From Chloroflexota bacterium (GTDB lineage: Bacteria > Chloroflexota > Dehalococcoidia > Lucifugimonadales > UBA3495), in contig JACZUF010000005.1 of the NCBI GenBank assembly GCA_022573285.1, forward strand, positions 1-64,000: 64,000 bases of DNA. The letters run 5' to 3'. Numbering within the stretch: position 1 is the first letter of the stretch; each line of letters opens with the position of its first letter. The notes below the pieces were generated by a model, which was not told the DNA's origin, did no database searches, and saw only the letters and a program-made list of their open reading frames with translations. The translations under genes and the position numbers were made by a program. This document shows, piece by piece, positions 44,335 to 53,123 of the stretch.

Positions 44335-45330
44335 TCAGCTAACGGCGGGAAGCACCTCTTCCGCCAGTTGGTTGAACAACCGTTGCTTGTCCGGGAGTGC
44401 GGTGTAGAAAAAGAGTTGGTCGACGCCCTGGGACTCCAGGTCCTTGATGCGTTGAATGCACTCTTCAGTGTTGCCCACGATCGCCAGACGGTCAGCCAGG
44501 TAATCCGTCAGCCCTAATTCTCCGGGCAGGTCCGAATTACCGAAGTGTTTTATGGGCTGATAAAGACGGGCCAGGTCTCTGGCTCCCTGTTGGTGTTCCG
44601 GCGGCACTGCTTTGCCCTCCAGCCCGTACCGGAAAATGATGTGGCCCGAGGTGGCGAGATTGGCCACTAACGGCTCCAATGCCGCCTCCCGGCTCTCGGC
44701 GATATTGAACTGGACCATCCACCAGATATCGATGTCGTCGATGCTACGGCCGGCCTCTTTGGCGCCCTCCTCCAGATATTGCTTGGCGATGCGGATCTCA
44801 GCCTCCTGGATGCCGAAGCAGACCCACACGATGTCGGCTAACCTACCGGCCATGCGCATGGCCTTGGGACCTGACACGGCCATTCCGATGGGAATCCGGC
44901 GGTTGGCCCAGGTCAGGTAGCAAGGATTATTCTCCCACTGGGACTCGCCATCCTGGTGCAGCTCCCGCACTGTGTTGATGAACCGCTCAAGAGTTTTCAA
45001 GGTGGCCGGTTTAAGACTGGCGTTGTAGACCGTGGAATCGCCGGTACCGACGCCCAGAAATGCCCGGCCCGGCGCGATGTCGTCCACCGTAGTGATGGCG
45101 GCCGCGGTCACCGCCGGGTGGCGTGTCACCGGATTGGTGATCCAGGTCCCCACCCGTGCTCGTTCGGTGTGCTCGGCCGCCAGAGCGCAGCGGATGAATT
45201 GCTCGTGGTAGAGAGCCTGGGAGTCGCCGCACCCAATCATCGCCACTCCGGCCTCGTCCAGCATCCGCACCTGTTGGATATACTCCCTAATGTCATTGCT
45301 GACAATTGCCACACCCATTTTTACTGGCAT
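44335..45330 (-). CDS. LLM-class flavin-dependent monooxygenase/oxidoreductase
   Basis: 331 residues of the bacterial luciferase-like family. Typical parts: YIQQVRMLDEAGVAMIGCGD, VGTWITNPVTRHPAVTAAAI and RAFLGVGTGDSTV, and the C-terminal TDYLADRLAIVGNTEECIQR. These enzymes use reduced FMN or F420; the core with NPVTRHP resembles the F420-dependent reductase branch. The start at 45330 was chosen because TTGGAGAATATCCGC precedes it and it fits the family's N-terminus; a longer frame to 45432 has an unlikely leader. First gene of an operon with the MFS transporter. Confidence 0.88.
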   Translation of the reverse strand: MPVKMGVAIVSNDIREYIQQVRMLDEAGVAMIGCGDSQALYHEQFIRCALAAEHTERARVGTWITNPVTRHPAVTAAAITTVDDIAPGRAFLGVGTGDSTVYNASLKPATLKTLERFINTVRELHQDGESQWENNPCYLTWANRRIPIGMAVSGPKAMRMAGRLADIVWVCFGIQEAEIRIAKQYLEEGAKEAGRSIDDIDIWWMVQFNIAESREAALEPLVANLATSGHIIFRYGLEGKAVPPEHQQGARDLARLYQPIKHFGNSDLPGELGLTDYLADRLAIVGNTEECIQRIKDLESQGVDQLFFYTALPDKQRLFNQLAEEVLPAVS

Positions 45331-45573
45331 GCGGATATTCTCCAATGGGCCGGATTTTGCCCGAAGTATACTCACCGCGGTAGGCGCAGGCAAACGGACC
45401 CTCCAGCCGGGCTTGGCTCCCCGAAGGCCCAATAGAAAATGATTTAGGCGAGATCGACAGCCACCTAGACGGTTAATCAGTGTTATTATCCGTCCGGCTA
45501 AGCGCTGTGCATTCTTGAACGATTGGCGAAAATACAGGTATCGTCTGGCTGCAGGAGTGAAAAGAGGGGGTGG

Positions 45574-45646
45574 CGTCCCAGGGAGGATTCGAACCTCCGA
45601 CCCGCTGCTTAGAAGGCAGCCGCTCTGTCCCCTGAGCTACTGGGAC
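45574..45646 (-). tRNA. tRNA-Arg (anticodon TCT)
   Basis: 73 nt read on the minus strand. Acceptor GTCCCAG pairs with CTGGGAC, discriminator G. Anticodon stem GCTGC/GCAGC with loop CTTCTAA gives TCT. T arm GGAGG-TTCGAAT-CCTCC. All four arms fold. Two damaged relatives of its 3' half lie at 9066-9125 and 41387-41413. Confidence 0.95.
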
Positions 45647-46244
45647 ACTGTTTGTAGCTAAACGAGAGCCGTTATCAGGGGCGTAACGGCTCGTGGATAA
45701 TTCGGAAGCAACGACTCGGTGAATAGCCCCACCTGAGTCGTTAATTATAGCAGACGGTACGGGAAATTCAGCGGAAAATCGTCAGTGAGAATTCCACATG
45801 GAACAAACATCCGAGGTGGTTTGAGGTTTTCCCCGAAATTCTCTATAGTGAGGTAGGCTCGTCATTGTGAATACGAGAACACTCAGAAATTGCGATGAGA
45901 TTCGAGATGTACCACTCCATTTGCGGAACCTACCATATAGGCTTGAGTTGCCCATCGAGAATTTATTGGAACTTTGCTCCGAAGAACGCTAGTCTATTTG
46001 CGCCTACGACTAGCCAAATCGGCGGAGGGTTACCACCGGTGCAGCCTACTTTAATGACCCTGGACTTACGCGTGATGCCCCCGATTTTCCCGTGGGCACC
46101 GCCCATCCGATAAGTTCCTCAGTTCGCGACGATTCAAGAGCCCCGGGAATAACCGGGTGATTGCTATCTCGCTCAAGTGTCAAATGGTACGCTTTAGAAG
46201 TGCCTGGTATTGGTCCAGGTCCAAATTCGGCAAGGAGTAACAAC
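45647..46244. other. Intergenic region
   Basis: No convincing gene. ACGACTCGG(N12)CTGAGTCGT near 45711-45741 forms a hairpin followed by TTAATTATAG. The rest up to the ribosome binding site of the lipoprotein gene (CAAGGAGTAACAAC) shows only short open frames without coding character. Confidence 0.4.
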
Positions 46245-46952
46245 ATGAGACTGCTTAACATCGGTATCCGCATCCGCACCATTTCGGTAGTATTTCTAAT
46301 TAGCTTGGCCTTTCTCCTGATTGGGTGTGGCAGCGGAGTATCCGAGGAGGAACTCGCGGCGGTCACAGGAGATTTGCAGGCCGCGCAGACGCAAATACAA
46401 GAGCTTGAGCAGCAACTGATTCCCGTAAGGGAAAGAACGGGCGCCACCGAGCTCTTAGAAGGCACCGTCCGCACACTTTATGTCGACAAACCCTTGATTG
46501 GCGCCAAGGGATATGTCGTCGCCGATTGGCAAAAGGGTCAGGTCAGGGCCGAAGTGAAAGATTTCCCTGCTTCGCAGACAGGCTTCGAAGTCTTTCTCGT
46601 GCAAGTCGATGTAGACGGGATGAGGAATGCGCTGTTTGTGGACGCTGATCCGAACAAAGGACTAGTCGCCAATACGCCGTCGTTCGAAGTGGCTGCAACC
46701 GTGTTCTCCCAGTGGCAGTCCATCGGGGACCTCACGATGGACGACAACGGCAACGGCGTCTTAGAGTACGACAAAGGGGAAGACCTATACGCCAAGGGTC
46801 TGAACGTGATGATGATATTCGAGAAGGTTACTCCAGGGCAGCACGAAGGTCCTGAAGACTTTAGCAAACTCATAGTCGAATGCAACGGCCCGCTGGCCGG
46901 CACAGAGGGAACTGATGGGAGACCAAAGGCCATACACATCCTCTCCAAGTAA
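46245..46952 (+). CDS. Lipoprotein of unknown function
   Basis: 235 residues. A charged N-terminus and a hydrophobic stretch end in LLIGC, so C28 should be lipidated. A short coiled coil follows (EEELAAVTGDLQAAQTQIQE). The rest is beta-rich (GYVVADWQKGQVRAEVKDF, then FEVFLVQVDVDGM) and contains a calcium-loop-like stretch DDNGNGVLEYDKGED. The start is fixed by CAAGGAGTAACAAC; longer in-frame versions lack one. It stands alone between the tRNA and gene debris. Confidence 0.78.
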   Translation: MRLLNIGIRIRTISVVFLISLAFLLIGCGSGVSEEELAAVTGDLQAAQTQIQELEQQLIPVRERTGATELLEGTVRTLYVDKPLIGAKGYVVADWQKGQVRAEVKDFPASQTGFEVFLVQVDVDGMRNALFVDADPNKGLVANTPSFEVAATVFSQWQSIGDLTMDDNGNGVLEYDKGEDLYAKGLNVMMIFEKVTPGQHEGPEDFSKLIVECNGPLAGTEGTDGRPKAIHILSK

Positions 46953-47006
46953 ATTCGGACAGTACCATTTGCCGGCTCGAGCTTTGCCTATGGCATTGGC
47001 CTGTAG

Positions 47007-47138
47007 GACAATTCCCTGCTCCGACCCCTGGCCGAAACCTGCGCCGAAGAGAACCGCTACGAGTTCATGCTGACCATCAATCCCCTTCGCGTGGTCGGCG
47101 GCGCCGGCTCGCCAGTAAACCCGGTGGCGTTGTTTTAG
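47007..47138 (+). pseudogene. C-terminal remnant of a cyclase-family (kynurenine formamidase-like) gene
   Basis: 43 codons and a stop. The end INPLRVVGGAGSPVNPVALF closely resembles the C-terminus of cyclase-family hydrolases (APLRI.GGTGSPVNPIA). An in-frame stop lies directly upstream at 47004-47006, so the rest of the gene is missing. Confidence 0.6.
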
Positions 47139-47244
47139 CCACGTGTCCCGGGGAGACGAGGGACGTCCAAGTTGTACTCAAACAAAAACATGAGTCATCC
47201 CGAATTTTGGTAAATAGCTAAAACTCGTACAAAAATAGCTTGCA

Positions 47245-47307
47245 AGAAAAGACCCCTCCTGGTGGTTGGTGATTCACATAACCAATTCACCCGAAGGGGT
47301 CTTTTCT
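47245..47307. repeat. Perfect 13-bp inverted repeat hairpin (IS end or terminator)
   Basis: AGAAAAGACCCCT and AGGGGTCTTTTCT pair around a 37-nt loop. It stands directly before the short open frame at 47308, so it may be an insertion-sequence end rather than a terminator. Confidence 0.5.
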
Positions 47308-47406
47308 GTGTTGCACCAAGATGGCGGTCCGCAGCAAGCACAAAGGGTAGCTAATCTGCTTTCAAATGTATTCAACACCGATGACGACACACCCCCTTCA
47401 ACTTGA
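47308..47406 (+). pseudogene. Short open frame, probable truncated transposase start
   Basis: 32 codons (GTG, then LHQDGGPQQAQRVANLLSNV, ending TDDDTPPST, stop) directly behind the hairpin. The small helical N-terminus and the hairpin are reminiscent of insertion sequences, and the remaining gene is missing. The identification is weak. Confidence 0.3.
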
Positions 47407-47468
47407 AAATCCCCCTCACTGTACTGACTAATCCGCAGGACAATGCACGGTTAGCTCTCTCCACGCAC

Positions 47469-47744
47469 CTAGTTGTACATGGTGGGTTTCGAAATTCCCA
47501 TCAGGTCACAGATTTCGTCAATCGACTGGTTGCCTTCGCGGAACAACCGCACCGCCAGATTCCGCTTTTTCTCGTCAAGTTTCTTGGGGCGACCACCTTT
47601 TCGCCCTCTAGCTCTTGCTGCGGCGAGGCCCGCGTTGGTTCGTTCTCGAATTAGGTTGCGTTCAAACTCAGCCAAGGCACCAAACACATGGAAGATGAGC
47701 TTTCCACCGGCTATAAGTATCTTACGAATGGGCTGAGATGGGTG
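47469..47744 (-). pseudogene. Serine recombinase (resolvase/invertase) C-terminal fragment
   Basis: 92 codons. GGKLIFHVFGALAEFERNLI, then RERTNAGLAAARARGRKGGR and the helix-turn-helix SIDEICDLMGISKPTMYN form the end of the catalytic domain plus the DNA-binding hook of Hin/Tn3-type recombinases. The N-terminal catalytic part, with the active serine, is missing: a stop lies at 47745-47747 and the residues before GGKL do not fit the family. It cannot recombine DNA on its own. Confidence 0.8.
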
Positions 47745-47942
47745 TCAAGGCAGCCTTACCGGCCACTCGGTTTATCAGAGTATGTCCGGTGGCCGCACTC
47801 ACCGTGGATTGCGAATGCCTCGGCGCTCTGTCAAAATGAAATTCCCCACCGGCCCGCCGGGCCTTCTGGGAGCATCACTCCCCTTCTAAGGGTCTTCCGG
47901 CTGGAGTAGGCCCCTGCCCCGCCGGCAGAGGAGTAATGGCCA

Positions 47943-48893
47943 ATGGCAGACGAGTTACTGAATTTGGAATCCAAACCCGCAGCGAAGCAACTGATCGCGG
48001 GATGGCGGCGGCAATGGTCCGACGGCGGCGAGATCTCCGGCGGTCTACCCCGCTACCTCATAAACAAGCTAGGCGCGGTCCAGATCGGCGAGATGGGCCC
48101 GGAAGTCTCCAAGCTCTGCTACCCGTTCCAGGTCCCAGGCACCCACGACACCTACCGCCCCAGAGTGGCCTACAATGAAGGCCTTCCCACCCAGCCCATG
48201 ACCCGGCGCAACCGGTTCTACGACGCCGGAAACGGTCTGATCATATTCTTGGGCCAAGAGCCTTGGTTCCGCATCGATGTGTACGCGGAGGCGTTCTTCC
48301 AGGCCGTTGCGGAGTTGGGAACGCCCAAGATTGTCGCGGTCGAAGGGTACAACGGCGCCGCCCCGCCCGACATGGAACGCAGCGTCAGTTGCATCTACAG
48401 CCGGGCCGACATGAAGGAGAACCTGGACCAGTACGGTCTGCGCTACTCCAACTACGGCACCCAGAGCCGCAACGGCCCCACCATCGCCATGGCCTTGGTA
48501 ACCATCGCCCATTACGAACACGAGGAACTGGAGATGTTGCGCATGGGCGCCATGGCCCCCATGTACCCGTTCTTGACCGCCAACAACGACCCGGTGGGCA
48601 TCAGCCGCGACCACCGGGCCTACTATGACATCATGCGCCGGCTGAAATCGATGTTTGACCTAAACGTGGACCTATCCGAGTTGTTGGCACTGGGCGAAGC
48701 CGAGTCCCAGGAGTTGGTGGACACGCTGGAGAAGATTGCATCGACCAATCCCACGGCCAAGGAACTGATCGAACGGGCCAAGGCCGACTTTAACCTCGTG
48801 CCCTTCGAGACCTCGGTGTCTTTGGACCCGGCGTTGGACCGGACACTGGAGGATATCCTCCGGAACGCCCCCGACCAACCGGAAGAGAACTAG
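47943..48893 (+). CDS. PAC2-family protein
   Basis: 316 residues of the PAC2 (proteasome-assembly-chaperone-like) family: LPRYLINKLGAVQIGEMGPE, then GNGLIIFLGQEPWFRIDVYA and TPKIVAVEGYNGAAPPDMER, with NNDPVGISRDHRAYYDIMRR near residue 217. Members are common in Actinobacteriota and Chloroflexota; those with a proteasome-like system may use it as chaperone, but the function here is unknown. GGAGGAGTAATGGCCA precedes the start. It converges with the PhnD-like gene. Confidence 0.82.
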   Translation: MADELLNLESKPAAKQLIAGWRRQWSDGGEISGGLPRYLINKLGAVQIGEMGPEVSKLCYPFQVPGTHDTYRPRVAYNEGLPTQPMTRRNRFYDAGNGLIIFLGQEPWFRIDVYAEAFFQAVAELGTPKIVAVEGYNGAAPPDMERSVSCIYSRADMKENLDQYGLRYSNYGTQSRNGPTIAMALVTIAHYEHEELEMLRMGAMAPMYPFLTANNDPVGISRDHRAYYDIMRRLKSMFDLNVDLSELLALGEAESQELVDTLEKIASTNPTAKELIERAKADFNLVPFETSVSLDPALDRTLEDILRNAPDQPEEN

Positions 48894-48944
48894 AACGCGT
48901 TTATCCCTCTGGTGTCTGGACCAATGTTTGAACCCGGAGGGCCG

Positions 48945-49736
48945 TCAGATGAGGCCCTCGGCTTCGGCGGCCTTTTCGATCCATTCCCAGCCCACTTCCA
49001 TGCCCGGCACAAAACGGTCGCAGGCCTCGCCATCCAAAACCGCCTTCCCCACCGGGTCTTCGGCTGTGACCGATAGGAAGGCGGACTCAATCTCCGCCGC
49101 CAGTGTTGGGTCCAAATCACGCTGTGACGTGAAACAGCAGTGGCTATATCCGGGGCTGGACCAGAATATTCGGACATCATCCCGGGGCAAAGTGCCGTCT
49201 TCGGCCATGGTTTCCATGCACCGTTGGCTGACGGCCCCCGCGTCGAATTCTCCGCTGCTGACACGCTCAACCACATCCCGCTCGTCAAACTTGGTCGTGG
49301 ACTGCCGGTCTTCGTAAAAGCTGTTGGCCGACAAGTCCTTGCGGGGATCGATCCCCGAGTCCTTCAAGAAGGAATAGGCCAAGAGCCCCGCCTGCACCGA
49401 CGACCTGCGGCCAAAGGCGAAGCTCCTATCTTTGAGGTCTTCCACGGTGATGATTCCCGAGTCGGCCCGGGTGATGAAATGGGTGGTGAAGTTGACGTCG
49501 ACATCCCGCATGGCGATCACCCGGCAGGCGTCGGCCGCCTGCCGTTTGATCTTTACGTAGCTCAGAGGGCCGTTCCAGGCCAGGTCGATCTCACCCTTCA
49601 CAAAGGCATCGACCATGATGTCGTAATCGGAGTACAAGACCCACTCTAGATCGATTCCCCGGCGTCGAAACAGGGTCTCAAGCCCCTGAAAGACCTCCAT
49701 GTGAGAGATGGAAGCTGTGCCACCTAATCTGACCAT
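48945..49736 (-). CDS. PhnD-like phosphate/phosphonate-binding protein without signal peptide
   Basis: 263 residues with the PhnD-type periplasmic-binding fold: MEVFQGLETLFRRRGIDLEW, then FVKGEIDLAWNGPLSYVKIK, LKDRSFAFGRRSSVQAGLLA and DVVERVSSGEFDAGAVSQRC. The fold usually binds phosphonate or phosphite outside the cell. Here the start at 49736 (GAGGATGGCA upstream) gives no signal peptide, and a longer frame to 49811 gives none either. No ABC permease or ATPase is adjacent. It may act in the cytoplasm or as a sensor. Confidence 0.78.
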   Translation of the reverse strand: MVRLGGTASISHMEVFQGLETLFRRRGIDLEWVLYSDYDIMVDAFVKGEIDLAWNGPLSYVKIKRQAADACRVIAMRDVDVNFTTHFITRADSGIITVEDLKDRSFAFGRRSSVQAGLLAYSFLKDSGIDPRKDLSANSFYEDRQSTTKFDERDVVERVSSGEFDAGAVSQRCMETMAEDGTLPRDDVRIFWSSPGYSHCCFTSQRDLDPTLAAEIESAFLSVTAEDPVGKAVLDGEACDRFVPGMEVGWEWIEKAAEAEGLI

Positions 49737-49902
49737 TGCCATCCTCGACAAAAGATAGGGGGGACCATAAGAGGTTTGGATGAGTATAGATGAATAGGTC
49801 TTATGCAGCAATCAGATTGCGAATAAATTTAGAGTACAGCATCCCTTCCTTCAGTCGGTTAGAATACGGTAACAACGGAATCAGTAAGGAAGTTATCAGA
49901 GC

Positions 49903-52890
49903 GTGAGGGAATCTCAGCAAGACCCCATCCCGGCGAACACGACGGCAGGCCGCGTCTTCGTGGGGCGGGAGCAGGAGATGGGCCGCTTGCGGACCGCCCT
50001 GTCCGAGGCCGCCAATGGCCGGGGCCAGTTGATGATGCTGGTGGGAGAGCCCGGCATCGGCAAGACCCGCACCGCCCAAGAGCTGGCCCGCCACGCCGAG
50101 TCCCAAGGATTCCAGGTATTTTGGGGCTGGTGTTACGAAGGAGAGGGCGCGCCTCCCTATTGGCCATGGGTCGACTCCCTAAGGACCCACATACAGCAGG
50201 CTGATCCGGATGTTCTTCGCAGGCAGATGGGCGCCGGCGCGGCTCCCATTGGGGAAATGATTCCCGAGGTGCTAGCGAAGCTGGACAGCGTAGAACCCGC
50301 CCCGGCGATGGAGCCGGACCAGGCGAGGTTCCGGCTCTTTGATGCGATTACCGGATTCTTGAAGAAGGCCTCCGAAGACTCGCCGTTGTTACTGGTGCTC
50401 GACGACCTCCATTGGGCGGACCAGCCCACCCTGCTGCTCCTAGAATTTTTGGCCCGGCAATTGGAGGACACCCGCATCCTAATCGTTGGAACCTACCGTG
50501 ATACTGAGGCCCCGCCGGGAAGCCCATTGGGAGAATCTCTGGCCCGTTTGTCCCGCCTCGCATCCTTCCAGCGCCAGCGGATAGCAGGCCTGCCGCCCGA
50601 GGACGTGGGTCCGTTCGTCCAGGAGGAGACAGGGATCACGGCACCTGCGGCCCTGCTGAACGCCATTCACGCCCACACTGAGGGCAACCCCTTCTTCCTG
50701 GGCGAGGTGGCCCGCTATTTGGCGGAGCTAGGGCAGTTGGGTGAAGCCGTAGACGACGAAACTGCGCCCCAAATGCTGGGCATCCCCCAGGGTATCCGAG
50801 ACGTGATCGGTCAACGCCTGATGCGACTGTCGGAGCCGTGCAATCAGGCGCTGACCACGGCTTCGGTCATTGGGCGGGAATTTGAATTCGACCTCCTGGG
50901 CGCCTTGCTGGAACCAAGCAGCCCAGAGGCAATCCTCGACCTGATGGACGAGGCCATCTCGGCCAAGATAATCGAGGACGTTCCCGGAAGCTCAGTTCGT
51001 TACCAATTCCGGCACGCCCTGATGCAACAGACCTTGACCGAGAATATTTCCGCTGGCCGAAAGGTTCGGCTCCACGCCAGGATCGGCGAAGCGTTGGAGA
51101 CGGCATACGGAGACCGTCTGGGTGAACGTGCTGCGGAGCTGGCGCACCATTTTTCTCAGGCTGTACCGGTCTTGGGCAACGGCAAGATGTTGCGCTACAC
51201 GCTCTTGGCCGGTGAACGGGCCTTGGCTTCGTACGCCCACGAGGAAGCGGTAGAGCATTTCGCCCGTGGGCTAGCGGCCAAGGATGTTGACCCCAACAGC
51301 CGGACGCCGGCGGTCGACGCGGATGCCGCCGGTCTTCTCTTCGGGCTCGCCCGAGCCAAATCGGCCCTTTTCAGTTTCCGGCCCGGCTACCTTCAAGAAG
51401 CGGTCGCCAACCTGCGTTCCGCTTTCGATTACCACGTGCAGGCCGGTGACAACGAGCGCGCGGTAGAAATCGCCCAAACAACACTGCGGGCTCAAGTTGG
51501 CGAACGGACTGGGCTGGCGGATATCGTCAGGCAGGCATTGGAAATGGCGCCGCCGGGGTCCTCCGCCAAGGGGCAGTTGTTGGCGATTTACGGGCGGGTC
51601 GCCGGACTGGAAGAGGGCGACTATCCGGCGGCCGAGCGCTCGTTCCGGGAGGCGCTGGAGATTGCCCGCGATAGCGGAGGTGGGATTTTGCTGCAACGGA
51701 CACTCGCGCAGGCGGGCCAAGTCGACTTCTACCATGTGCGAATTCAGGGCGCAATCGAAAAGACCAGCCAGGTTCTGACCATGCCTGAAGCCGACCTGGA
51801 CCTCAACAATGAATGCTCGGCTAGGTACGTTTATTGCATGAGTGGATTTTGGGTCGGTGAGCCAGTGGGCGAGCAGGAGCTGGCCGCGTTTGTCGCCGCC
51901 GCCGAGCGGTTGGGCAACCGCCTCTGGCTGCACCTCGCATTTTGGGTCTCCGAAACGGGGGCGAGGCTGCGTGGTGACTGGGAAAGCGCGCGCCGGTTCG
52001 GCGACCGCGGAATGACGGTGGCCCCGGGCGCGCCCACCTTGCTCTCCACCATGCCCATCACGGAGTTGGAGACTGGAGAGTTTGACCGAGCCGAGGAGAT
52101 GTTCCAACAGTTGTCGGTGCTACTGGCCGAAATCCCATTGAACCCAACCTTCCAATACCCGGCAGCCGTGTTGGTGGCTGGGATTTCTTCCTGGTTCGCC
52201 AGTACGCCCAGGGAACCCGGTCTGCCATCCAAATTCATTGACGTAGTTTTGTCTTCGCCCGTTGTCACTCCCCTGTTCTCCCTAGTGACAAACATAGGTT
52301 TGGCCTTTGAGTCACTGGCGCGAAAGGACCGGGAAGGCTGCCAACGAAGCTACGATGCGCTGGTTCCTTTGCAGGGAATATCCTTGATATACGTTGGAGC
52401 CGACCGGCTGTTGGGTCAATTGGCCCATGCGGTTGGCGACATTTCCCAGGCAACTGAGCACTTCGAAATCTCCCTGGTGTTTTGCACCAAGGCTGGCTAC
52501 CGGCCCGAATATGCTTGGACCTGCTGGGGATATGCGGCCGCTCTGCTGGAAAGAGATGGCGATGGAGATCGCGTTCGGGCGAAAGGTCTGCTGGACGAAG
52601 CCCTTCAAATTTCCACCGATCTAGGTATGCCGCCGCTCCGCCTGCGGGTGGAGGACCTGATGTCTCGAACCGAAAGCGCGCGGGCCCCCGCTTATCCCGA
52701 GGGACTAACTCAACGGGAGGTTGAAGTCCTACGCCTGGTCGCAGCGGGCCGTACCGACCGGGAGATCGCGGAAGAACTGATAATCAGCGTCCGGACCGTC
52801 ACAACCCACGTGGGCAACATCCTCAACAAGACCGGGGCCGCCAACCGCGCCGAAGCAGCTTCTTTCGCCACCCGCCACGGATTGGATTAG
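49903..52890 (+). CDS. Large ATPase-LuxR transcriptional regulator (LAL/MalT-like)
   Basis: 995 residues. N-terminal STAND/AAA-type ATPase with Walker A GEPGIGKT (48-55) and Walker B LLLVLDDLHWADQ; a long TPR-like helical region (about 400-920); and a C-terminal LuxR helix-turn-helix (LTQREVEVLRLVAAGRTDRE, ISVRTVTTHVGNILNKTGAA). Such proteins bind an inducer and ATP, oligomerise and activate transcription. GTG at 49903 is the start; AAGGAAG lies 11 bases before it. The neighbouring HGP-repeat protein, with a TACGTA repeat upstream, is a possible target. Confidence 0.9.
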   Translation: MRESQQDPIPANTTAGRVFVGREQEMGRLRTALSEAANGRGQLMMLVGEPGIGKTRTAQELARHAESQGFQVFWGWCYEGEGAPPYWPWVDSLRTHIQQADPDVLRRQMGAGAAPIGEMIPEVLAKLDSVEPAPAMEPDQARFRLFDAITGFLKKASEDSPLLLVLDDLHWADQPTLLLLEFLARQLEDTRILIVGTYRDTEAPPGSPLGESLARLSRLASFQRQRIAGLPPEDVGPFVQEETGITAPAALLNAIHAHTEGNPFFLGEVARYLAELGQLGEAVDDETAPQMLGIPQGIRDVIGQRLMRLSEPCNQALTTASVIGREFEFDLLGALLEPSSPEAILDLMDEAISAKIIEDVPGSSVRYQFRHALMQQTLTENISAGRKVRLHARIGEALETAYGDRLGERAAELAHHFSQAVPVLGNGKMLRYTLLAGERALASYAHEEAVEHFARGLAAKDVDPNSRTPAVDADAAGLLFGLARAKSALFSFRPGYLQEAVANLRSAFDYHVQAGDNERAVEIAQTTLRAQVGERTGLADIVRQALEMAPPGSSAKGQLLAIYGRVAGLEEGDYPAAERSFREALEIARDSGGGILLQRTLAQAGQVDFYHVRIQGAIEKTSQVLTMPEADLDLNNECSARYVYCMSGFWVGEPVGEQELAAFVAAAERLGNRLWLHLAFWVSETGARLRGDWESARRFGDRGMTVAPGAPTLLSTMPITELETGEFDRAEEMFQQLSVLLAEIPLNPTFQYPAAVLVAGISSWFASTPREPGLPSKFIDVVLSSPVVTPLFSLVTNIGLAFESLARKDREGCQRSYDALVPLQGISLIYVGADRLLGQLAHAVGDISQATEHFEISLVFCTKAGYRPEYAWTCWGYAAALLERDGDGDRVRAKGLLDEALQISTDLGMPPLRLRVEDLMSRTESARAPAYPEGLTQREVEVLRLVAAGRTDREIAEELIISVRTVTTHVGNILNKTGAANRAEAASFATRHGLD

Positions 52891-52993
52891 CGATTTAGGC
52901 CTCTTTTGACCCTATTCCCGGTTGGTTTTCTGCCCTGGCTCCAGGGTTCTTCCGTCTTATTTTGGCCCCTCTCACGCCTGAACCGGCGGTGAT

Positions 52994-53011
52994 CTACGTA
53001 GACCTACGTAG
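52994..53011. promoter_or_regulatory. Repeated palindromic TACGTA motif, possible operator
   Basis: CTACGTAGACCTACGTAG: two copies of the palindrome CTACGTAG overlap a 2-bp spacer, in the gap between the regulator and the HGP-repeat gene, about 113 bp before the preferred start of the latter. Binding by the neighbouring regulator is speculative. Confidence 0.4.
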
Positions 53012-53123
53012 TCCCTCGCCGTTTTTCATTTTTGCCCCTTTTTAGAAATACGCAACTTCCACGATGGCGTGCCGCCTTCCCGAATTTACTATGGGGCTAC
53101 AACAAATCGATGGGGAGGAAATC

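Noticed and set aside
45895-46113. 72-codon open frame between tRNA-Arg and the lipoprotein gene
   Set aside because: No ribosome binding site, no recognised motif and an amino-acid composition typical of random frames.
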